From Ectothiorhodospiraceae bacterium (GTDB lineage: Bacteria; Pseudomonadota; Gammaproteobacteria; HK1), in assembly GCA_024234875.1 (NCBI GenBank), contig JACKNM010000011.1, positions 62,001-126,000 on the forward strand: a DNA stretch of 64,000 nt. Direction: 5' to 3'. The notes beneath the pieces are model-generated. The model ran no database searches. It saw nothing but the letters and a program-made list of their open reading frames with translations, and was not told where the DNA came from. The translations under genes were made by a program, and so were the position numbers. Every line of letters begins with the position of its first letter. Within the stretch, counting starts at the first letter, position 1. Shown piece by piece: positions 43,987 through 50,785 of the stretch.

Positions 43987-44044
43987 GTAGGGGCGGTGTC
44001 ACGGTGCCATCGACCTGCGGTCGGCCACGGGGGGCCGCCCCTAC
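43987..44044. repeat. Palindromic GTAGGGGCGG element, copy 2
   Basis: GTAGGGGCGG and CCGCCCCTAC are perfect 10-base inverted arms separated by 38 bases, in the gap between the convergent cinA and PhyH genes. The arm core TAGGGGCGG is shared with the element at 28297. Dispersed extragenic palindromes of this composition occur in many GC-rich genomes. Confidence 0.55.
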
Positions 44045-44094
44045 CCGGTCCTCGCGATGAACCGGCGGCGCCTCACGGCGGAGCCCGTCCCTGA

Positions 44095-44937
44095 CTACAG
44101 ATCGGTGTGGGCCGGCTTTCCCTTCACGTCGCGGTAGAGCACGCCCTGGCGCAATGCCATCACCCGGTCGCGCTCGGCCAGCGCCTCGGGGTCCATGTCC
44201 GCCTTCGGTGGGCGCTCGTGGACGAAGTTGCCGAAGCGGTCCTCGCCGCGCACCAGCCAGGCGCTGTCGCGCTCCGAGGCGACCTGCCGCACCCGCGGTG
44301 CGATGTAACGAATGGCGACGCCGATGCGTCGATCGTCGGAGCGATTCGGCTCCGACGCGTGCACGGTGCGGATGTTGTGCAGCGAGATCTCGCCCGGCTC
44401 GAGCGGGCACGCCACCGACCGCGTCTCGTCGACCTCCATCGCGATCTCCTGCCCCCGCGTCAGCAGATTGTCGCGATGCAGGGTGTCGTGGTGCGCGACC
44501 TGATCGAGGTTCTGGCTTCCGGGTAGCATCTTCATGCAGCCGCTCTGGCACGTCGCCGGCGAGAGCGCCACCCATGCGGTCACCACTGCCGGCTCGCTGA
44601 GTCCCCAGTACGTCGAGTCCTGATGCCACGACACGTAGCCCGGGCTCCGTGCCTCCTTGACGAACAGGCTCACGCCCCAGCACATGAGGTCGGGGCCGAG
44701 CACGTCCTCGACCGCATCGAGCACTCGCGGGTCGCTGACCAGCTCTGCCACCCAGGTCTGCACGAGGTAGATCTTCTGCCCCTTCGACTGCTCGTACCAA
44801 CCGCCGTTGGCGGCCTCGTAGTGCTCGAAGCGTGCCCGGTACCGGGACGCGTCCTCGAGCGACATCACACGCAGTGGCGAGACGAAACCGTCTCGCTCGT
44901 ACTGCGCCGCCTGGGTGCTGGTCAGCAGCTTCGGCAT
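44095..44937 (-). CDS. Phytanoyl-CoA dioxygenase (PhyH) family protein
   Basis: A 280-residue Fe(II)/2-oxoglutarate oxygenase. The metal triad is His105-x-Asp107 (SWHQDSTYW) and His193 (TVHASEPN), with Arg203/204 for 2-oxoglutarate. A QSGCMKMLPGS stretch between them is typical of the family. Bacterial PhyH proteins hydroxylate varied small molecules, so the name does not imply phytanate. It follows an isocitrate-lyase-family gene on the same strand (82 bases apart). Confidence 0.87.
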   Translation of the reverse strand: MPKLLTSTQAAQYERDGFVSPLRVMSLEDASRYRARFEHYEAANGGWYEQSKGQKIYLVQTWVAELVSDPRVLDAVEDVLGPDLMCWGVSLFVKEARSPGYVSWHQDSTYWGLSEPAVVTAWVALSPATCQSGCMKMLPGSQNLDQVAHHDTLHRDNLLTRGQEIAMEVDETRSVACPLEPGEISLHNIRTVHASEPNRSDDRRIGVAIRYIAPRVRQVASERDSAWLVRGEDRFGNFVHERPPKADMDPEALAERDRVMALRQGVLYRDVKGKPAHTDL

Positions 44938-45019
44938 GGCACGAGGCCTCCGTTCAGGACGAGCGCAAGGGGAGCGCGGGCGTCTCCGTGGCGTGGGCAT
45001 GCAGCGCGCGCAGGCATGC

Positions 45020-45880
45020 TCATTCGTAGCGCGCCGCGCGCTCGAGATGCCCGGGCAGGTCGACGATGGCGTTCTGCGACTGGAAGTCGAGCATGCGGTC
45101 GATCTGCGGCAACGTCGTACCGTCTGCGCGCATTCGCGCCAGGAACTCGCCGACCTGCTTGCCGATGAAGCGCCCCAGCGCGCCGGGATGGATCATCACC
45201 GCGTAGCCGAGCGCCTCCAGCCGTGCCGCCGGCAGCAGCGGCGTGAGTCCGGTCTCGACCATGTTGGCCAGCAGCGGGGCGTCCACCTCGCGGGCGATGC
45301 GGGCGAGCTCGTCCTCGCTGCGTGGCGACTCCACGAACACCACGTCGACCCCGACCTCGACGAAGGCCCGGGCACGCTCGATCGCCGCATCGAGGCCGTC
45401 GACGGTGCGCGCATCGGTGCGGGCGATGATCTGGAAGTCCGGGTCGGTGCGCGCGTCGAGCGCCGCGCGCAGCTTGCCGAGCATCTCGTCCAGCGCGATC
45501 ACGCGTTTGCGATCGAAGTGACCGCAGCGCTTCGGGAATACCTGATCCTCGATGTGGCAGCCGGCGACCCCGGCACGCTCGTAGCCCTTGATGGTTCGGG
45601 CGACGTTCAGCGCGTTGCCGTACCCGGTGTCCGCGTCGGCGATGAGCGGGAGGTCGGTCGCGTCGGCGATGCGGGCGGCGGTGTCGAGCATCTCGGGGTA
45701 GGTGAGCAGGCCGAGATCCGGCACGCCGAGACGCGAGTGCGAGACCCCGGCCCCGGTCATGTACAGCGCCTCGAAGCCGGCGGCCTGGACACAGCGGGCG
45801 AGGTAGGCGTCGTAGACACCGGGCGCGAGCAGGATCTCCGGCCGGCGCACGAGCTGGGCGAGTCGCGTCGTGGCGCGCAT
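45020..45880 (-). CDS. Isocitrate lyase/PEP mutase family protein
   Basis: A 286-residue TIM-barrel enzyme. It has ADADTGYGN for Mg2+ binding, HIEDQ with Glu111 and the catalytic loop KRCGH at 117-121, as in 2-methylisocitrate lyases, oxaloacetate decarboxylases and phosphonopyruvate-related members. The active-site Cys119 suggests lyase activity on a 2-oxo- or 2-hydroxy-dicarboxylate. It could also be a carboxyphosphoenolpyruvate mutase relative. GGAGGAG precedes the ATG at 45880. Confidence 0.87.
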   Translation of the reverse strand: MRATTRLAQLVRRPEILLAPGVYDAYLARCVQAAGFEALYMTGAGVSHSRLGVPDLGLLTYPEMLDTAARIADATDLPLIADADTGYGNALNVARTIKGYERAGVAGCHIEDQVFPKRCGHFDRKRVIALDEMLGKLRAALDARTDPDFQIIARTDARTVDGLDAAIERARAFVEVGVDVVFVESPRSEDELARIAREVDAPLLANMVETGLTPLLPAARLEALGYAVMIHPGALGRFIGKQVGEFLARMRADGTTLPQIDRMLDFQSQNAIVDLPGHLERAARYE

Positions 45881-45945
45881 CGTCTCCTCCGTCGAACGAG
45901 TCAGGGGTCGGTCGGTGGCGTGCCGCGGAACGCGTTCACCGACGT

Positions 45946-48246
45946 TCAGTCCGCGCCGGCCTCGCCGCGCTTGCCGAGCTGCGCGGCCGAGGCGCGAAGC
46001 TCGCGCACGACCTCGCCACGGGGGCGCGCACGTCCCGCGCGGGCCGGCTGGCGCACCCCGAGGTGATACCACAGGCCCTGGCGGATGTCGTCCGGCAGGA
46101 CGTTCTCGAGATACTCGAGCGCGGTACCCCGCAGGTAGCCGTCGCGGCTGCCGATGGCCTGCATCGCGAGCTGCAACGCGTCGGGATCATGAACCAGGGA
46201 GAGCAGGGTGAACACGTGCTCCAGCGTTCGATTGGTCGGCCCCGCGCTCGAGCCGTCGAACGCGGTATCGCCCACCAGGCGCCGAGCCCGCCATTCCGCG
46301 GGCTCGAGTGCCACCTCCAGGCGGACGGCCCTGAATACCGCGGAGCGTGCGATGCGAAGCGAGGGGTTACGTGAGCGCATCCGCGCCAGCGCGCGTGCGG
46401 CGCTGTAGCGCACGCTGAACTCGGCGTCCTCGAGCCCGAGGAGCAGGGCATCGATGGCGCGTGGGTTGTGGCAGACCTCGAGCACGCTCGGCAGCCGCTG
46501 GCGCGCCCGGACCGGTAGATCCGGGTCGAGCAGGGCGTCGGTGAGCTGGCCGATGATCCGCGGCACCTGCCAGCGCAGCTCCATGCGCGCGTCGGCCGCG
46601 ACCTCCTCCTTGCCGAGCAGCGGAATCAGGTAGGGGACGAGGCGGATATCCATGAAGTCGCCGCCGAGCGCTCGCCGCACCAGCACCGGATCGCCCGAGG
46701 TCAGATCGGCGACGGCGCGCGCGAACCGCTGCGACTTGCCGTCGACGCGCGGCGCCGGTTGCAGCAGCGACGGCGCCGATTGCTCGAGCGCGCGAAGCTC
46801 GGCCGGGCTCGGGTCGCCGTGGGGCGCCGGGCCGGCCGAGTTGGTCGCGGGATCCGCCTCTGCCGGGTCGTGGTCGAGCGGCTCGACCGCGAGCGTGCGC
46901 CGCGCCTCGCGCATCTCGCGGATCTTCGCCATGAGCTGCTCGCGCTCGGTGTAGACGCTGGTCTCGGCGAGGATGTGCTGGGTGGTGGCGTCGACCACCC
47001 GCTCGGCGTCGACGGTGACCGCGCCGCGGCGCAGGCCCCGTGCAAGCTGCTCGACGTAGCCATAGTGCAGTCGGCGCACGTAGTAGAGCGCCCCCGCGGC
47101 GGCGACCACCGCGAGCGCGAGCAGCAGCGGAGCGGGTGCCGCCGGGACGAGCGCGAGCACGAGTAGCACCAGTCCGGCGCCGACCATGTCGCCGACGCGG
47201 TCGGCGGCCACGTCGACGATGGTCTTCGTCGGCCGCTTCTGGTCCGGCGGCAGCGGCGTGTAGAGCAGCTCCGAGGCGCTACGGTGCAGGGAGTTCGCCA
47301 GCATCACCTGGCCGCCGCGGACCAGCACCATGGTCGCGAAGTGCTGCACCACCGCGGCGACCGCGCCGGCGAGCAGCGTGAACGCCGGCAGCATCGCGAG
47401 CGCGACGCCGATGCCGTACTGCTGCAACAGGCGCGGTCCGAGCGTGCTCTGCACGAGGAACCCGGCGACGCCGGTGACCGCGTAGTAGGCGGCGAAGAAC
47501 GCGATCAACGCGCTGCCGTCCTCGAAGCGCGCCTTGGCCTCGGCCTTGAGCGTGAAGTCGAGCAGCGCGGCGGTCATCGCGGTGAGCATCACCAGCACCG
47601 CCATCGCGCGCAGGTAGGGCATGCGAGCGACGGCGCGCAGACCCGAGGTGACGGTCTGCGAATCGGTGATCGCGTCGGGCGCCGACACCACACCGATGTG
47701 CCGGACGCCAGCCGCGCACAGCCAGTGCAGCGCGGCCAGCGCGACGAGCGTCGACTCCACGCCCATCGAGGTACCCACGCGCTCGGCGATCACCCCGCCG
47801 ACCAGCCCGCCGAGGGCCGTCGCGGCCGTCACCTGCGCCACCGTCTCCTTGGCGGTGTGGGGGTCGAATCGCTCGTTGATCACCGACCAGAAGCCGCTGA
47901 TCAGGATCGCGCCGAAGACGGCCATGTGCAGGTAGAGCACCGCCGCTGCCACCCGCGGGTGTGCACCGTAGAGCATCCACTCCGCGACGAACAGCGCGCC
48001 GCTCACCACGAAGCACCACGCGACCATGCGCGTCGGACCGATGCGGGGCAGGAGCTTCGACATCGCCAGCACCGCGAGCAGCGAGAGCACCGCGCCGATC
48101 ACCATCGCGCGCGGAAGGGCGGAGACGTCGAAGTGCGACAGGAAGAGGGCGTCGCGCGCCGCCTTGCCGGCGACCTGGTGCGCGATCATGATCGTCGCGG
48201 TGGCGAGCGCCACCCACAGCGATCGTCCGCCGTGGTCGACCCTCAC
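45946..48246 (-). CDS. NTT/MFS-like membrane carrier with C-terminal HEAT-like repeats
   Basis: A 766-residue protein from a GTG start. Residues about 1-400 hold 11-12 membrane segments; INERFDPHTAKETVAQVTAA and the DQKRPTKTIVDVAADRVGD loop resemble nucleotide transporters of the ATP/ADP translocase (NTT/TLC) group. After a charged linker (about 430-500), residues 505-740 form helical HEAT-like repeats (LLGLEDAEFSVRYSAARALARM and similar). Such NTT-HEAT fusions occur in free-living bacteria, where nucleotide import is not established. Start and substrate are uncertain. It diverges from the serine hydrolase gene. Confidence 0.72.
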   Translation of the reverse strand: MRVDHGGRSLWVALATATIMIAHQVAGKAARDALFLSHFDVSALPRAMVIGAVLSLLAVLAMSKLLPRIGPTRMVAWCFVVSGALFVAEWMLYGAHPRVAAAVLYLHMAVFGAILISGFWSVINERFDPHTAKETVAQVTAATALGGLVGGVIAERVGTSMGVESTLVALAALHWLCAAGVRHIGVVSAPDAITDSQTVTSGLRAVARMPYLRAMAVLVMLTAMTAALLDFTLKAEAKARFEDGSALIAFFAAYYAVTGVAGFLVQSTLGPRLLQQYGIGVALAMLPAFTLLAGAVAAVVQHFATMVLVRGGQVMLANSLHRSASELLYTPLPPDQKRPTKTIVDVAADRVGDMVGAGLVLLVLALVPAAPAPLLLALAVVAAAGALYYVRRLHYGYVEQLARGLRRGAVTVDAERVVDATTQHILAETSVYTEREQLMAKIREMREARRTLAVEPLDHDPAEADPATNSAGPAPHGDPSPAELRALEQSAPSLLQPAPRVDGKSQRFARAVADLTSGDPVLVRRALGGDFMDIRLVPYLIPLLGKEEVAADARMELRWQVPRIIGQLTDALLDPDLPVRARQRLPSVLEVCHNPRAIDALLLGLEDAEFSVRYSAARALARMRSRNPSLRIARSAVFRAVRLEVALEPAEWRARRLVGDTAFDGSSAGPTNRTLEHVFTLLSLVHDPDALQLAMQAIGSRDGYLRGTALEYLENVLPDDIRQGLWYHLGVRQPARAGRARPRGEVVRELRASAAQLGKRGEAGAD

Positions 48247-48413
48247 CCGCGGCCCTCCGCCGGGCGCCGAGTCATGCCGTGCATCCGGACCGTGCCATGC
48301 GCTCGCATCTCCCGCGTCTCGATTCCGCCCGACAGAAGTTCACAATCTCCCCGGTAGCTCACCGCGAGGTACCAGTTGCGGGAAACTTGTTCGCGGTGTT
48401 ACCTTCGCCCGCC

Positions 48414-49316
48414 GTGGGGGGAAACCGTATCATATCCGCCGTGCTCTGCGCGGTGTTGGTCCTCGGCCAGGTGGTGGCGAGCGCCGCTCGCGCCGACGGC
48501 GCAGACACGTTTCCGCCCCTTCGCGAAAGCTTCGATCCGGCCCTGCAGCGCGGTCTCGAGCGCGTGGTCGAGCGCGTCGGGCTCGGCGAGGCAGCACGTC
48601 GCGGCCGGCTCGCACTCGCCCTCGTCGACATCTCCGACCTGAACGATCCCCGAGTCGCCGAGGTGAACGGCGACAAGATGTACTACGCCGCCAGCCTGCC
48701 GAAGATCGCAATCCTGTTGGGTGCCTTCGTGCAGATCGAGCGCGGCAAGATGCGGCTCGACCGGGACACGCGAGATTCCCTGACGCGGATGATTCGGGTG
48801 TCCTCGAACGAGGACGCGACGCGCATGCTGAACCGCGTCGGCAAGGGGGCGCTGATCGACATCCTGCGCTCCGAGCGCTACCGGCTGTACGACCCGCAGG
48901 TCAACGGTGGGCTGTGGGTCGGCAAGGAGTACGGCCGATCACCCGCCTATCGACGCGACCCGCTGCACAACCTCTCGCACGGGGCGACCGCGATGCAGGT
49001 GGCGCGGTTCTACTACCTGCTCGAGAGTGGCCGCCTGATGTCGCCGCGACTGAGTCGAGAGATGAAGACGATGCTCGGCGACCCGGGTATCCGCCACAAG
49101 TTCGTCAAGGGTCTCGCGAACCGTCCCGGCGCACGCATCTACCGCAAGAGCGGCACGTGGCGCAATTACCACGCCGACAGCGCGCTGGTCGAGGCCGGCA
49201 AGCGCCGCTACATCGCGGTCGGGCTGGCCGAGGATGCGCGTGGGGGCGAGTGGCTCGAGCATCTCATCGGGCCGATGCACGATCTCGTGGTGCCGCGCCG
49301 ACTCGCATCGCGCTGA
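48414..49316 (+). CDS. Exported serine hydrolase of the class A beta-lactamase/PBP fold
   Basis: A protein of about 300 residues with Ser94-x2-Lys97 (AASLPKIAIL), an SSN motif (VSSNEDATRM) and a KSGT triad (YRKSGTWRN), the three active-site elements of the penicillin-recognising fold. A signal peptide (IISAVLCAVLVLGQVVASAARA) starts directly after the GTG at 48414, chosen for this reason; the frame is open to a GTG at 48279, which would give a 45-residue pre-signal extension. Likely a peptidoglycan- or amide-directed hydrolase rather than a true lactamase (no omega-loop ExxLN seen). It converges with a similar gene at 49514. Confidence 0.8.
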   Translation: MGGNRIISAVLCAVLVLGQVVASAARADGADTFPPLRESFDPALQRGLERVVERVGLGEAARRGRLALALVDISDLNDPRVAEVNGDKMYYAASLPKIAILLGAFVQIERGKMRLDRDTRDSLTRMIRVSSNEDATRMLNRVGKGALIDILRSERYRLYDPQVNGGLWVGKEYGRSPAYRRDPLHNLSHGATAMQVARFYYLLESGRLMSPRLSREMKTMLGDPGIRHKFVKGLANRPGARIYRKSGTWRNYHADSALVEAGKRRYIAVGLAEDARGGEWLEHLIGPMHDLVVPRRLASR

Positions 49317-49513
49317 GCGCGCGCCGGGTTCTCGGCCCACCCCTCTTGCCGCCGCGCTCGGCGGATGCGCGTATCGACGCCGACCACGACCGCCACACGT
49401 CGCCCCGGCACCCGCCGCCGGTGCCCCGCATCATTGGCCCCTGATCGCTCGCGACGCGGCGCCGGCCGCGCGACGCAAGCCCGATTCCCGCTCCGCCACC
49501 CTTGCGGCCCGAG

Positions 49514-50785
49514 TTACTGCCGCGCGATTCCGTGCTCGGCCTCCAGCAGGCGGTGAATCCGGGTCGCCAAGGTCTGGTGGTCGACCGCCGAGTTGCGCTT
49601 GAGCACGTTCGAGGTCAGCGTCGCCAGATAGTGGAGCTCGGGGCCGCCGGCCGGATCCGTCTCCTCCACGATCGCGATCGAGTTCATCAGGTTCATCTTG
49701 TTGCCGTGGTACTTCTTACAGGTGAACCCCGCCTCGGGAACGCACTGGTAGAGCGAGCCGGACTTGAAGTACACCGCGGCGTCACGCAGCGCCGGCGAGG
49801 ACGCGTAGCGAATTCTCCGCTCGGTCATGTAGAGCAGTCGCTTGATCTCGAGGCTCGAGAAGCGATCGACGATGCGCCCCTGCTCCAGGCGAAGCAGGTA
49901 ACGCGCGAGCTCGCGCGCCGTGGCGTAGCTCGATGTGCCGGACACCTTCCGCTTGCCGGTGCGGGTGAAGAAGCTGCCCTGGCGTAGCGCCTCGACGTCG
50001 AGCCCCGCGCGCACGAGCGGGGTGTCCATCGTGCGGCGAAGAAGATCGGACAGGGTCTGGCGCGGCGTCTCCGCGAAGAACCGGATCGCCTCGGCTCGCG
50101 GCGGTGGGTAGTCCTTGCCGTAGTGCGCGATGAGCATCGCCTCGCGCATCATCACCGCCGCCGCGGCGTTGGAGCTCGCAGACAGCATCCAGTCGAGCCA
50201 CTGCCAGAGATTGCCGGTGTCGCCCACCTGCAGCGGTCGGCGTAGCAGGCGCCCGTCCCCGGGCTTGAAGAAACGCACCGTGTGGCTGTCGACGAGGATG
50301 AAGTCGTCGGCCTCGATGATGGTGTCACGCAGGACTTGCTCGCGTCGCGCGTCGTCGCCCGGCCAGGCGTCGGCGAGTGCCTGGAAGATCGCGGCGGCGA
50401 CCACGATCTTGCCGACACTACCCGGATTGCGTGCCTCGCCCGCGTTGTGCTCGCCGTAGCGCGGGTTGGTCGGGTCGGTGAGGTCGAGCACGGTGAGGCT
50501 GTAGCGCGAGGCGCCGTCACCGAGCAGGCCCACCAGCCTGGCGCCGAGCGCCGCGTCCGGGGCCGGGAGCTCCATGTCCGGACGGTCGAGCAGGCGGAGC
50601 CGGACGTCGGCCAGCGCGCGCAGCTCGCCGGAGACCCGCTCACGGCCCTGAATCGTGCCGGCGTGAACCCGCCGCTCGTACTCCAGCCGCTCGATGCCGG
50701 TGCCCTCGGAGCCGAAGATCGGGTAGGCGTGCGTGGTCGTCGCGGCGGTGAGCGCGAGGGCGGCGGTCGCGAGGATCTTGTGCAT
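49514..50785 (-). CDS. Exported serine hydrolase (SxxK), coupled to the dikinase gene
   Basis: A 423-residue protein with a signal peptide (KILATAALALTAATTTHA) and the same active-site set: Ser123-x2-Lys126 (NPGSVGKIVV), SSN (SASSNAAAAVM) and KSG (YFKSGSLYQC). Two Cys (QCVPEAGFTCKK) may form a disulfide just after the KSG motif. It differs from the gene at 48414 in having a longer N-terminal region and a 40-residue insertion between SxxK and SSN. Its ATG overlaps the TGA of the dikinase gene (TGATG), so the two products are made together. Confidence 0.82.
   Translation of the reverse strand: MHKILATAALALTAATTTHAYPIFGSEGTGIERLEYERRVHAGTIQGRERVSGELRALADVRLRLLDRPDMELPAPDAALGARLVGLLGDGASRYSLTVLDLTDPTNPRYGEHNAGEARNPGSVGKIVVAAAIFQALADAWPGDDARREQVLRDTIIEADDFILVDSHTVRFFKPGDGRLLRRPLQVGDTGNLWQWLDWMLSASSNAAAAVMMREAMLIAHYGKDYPPPRAEAIRFFAETPRQTLSDLLRRTMDTPLVRAGLDVEALRQGSFFTRTGKRKVSGTSSYATARELARYLLRLEQGRIVDRFSSLEIKRLLYMTERRIRYASSPALRDAAVYFKSGSLYQCVPEAGFTCKKYHGNKMNLMNSIAIVEETDPAGGPELHYLATLTSNVLKRNSAVDHQTLATRIHRLLEAEHGIARQ

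Noticed and set aside
48414..50785. True beta-lactamase resistance function for the two serine hydrolases
   Set aside because: SxxK, SSN and KSG are present, but the class A omega-loop Glu motif is not apparent, and the link to the dikinase gene points to an envelope role.
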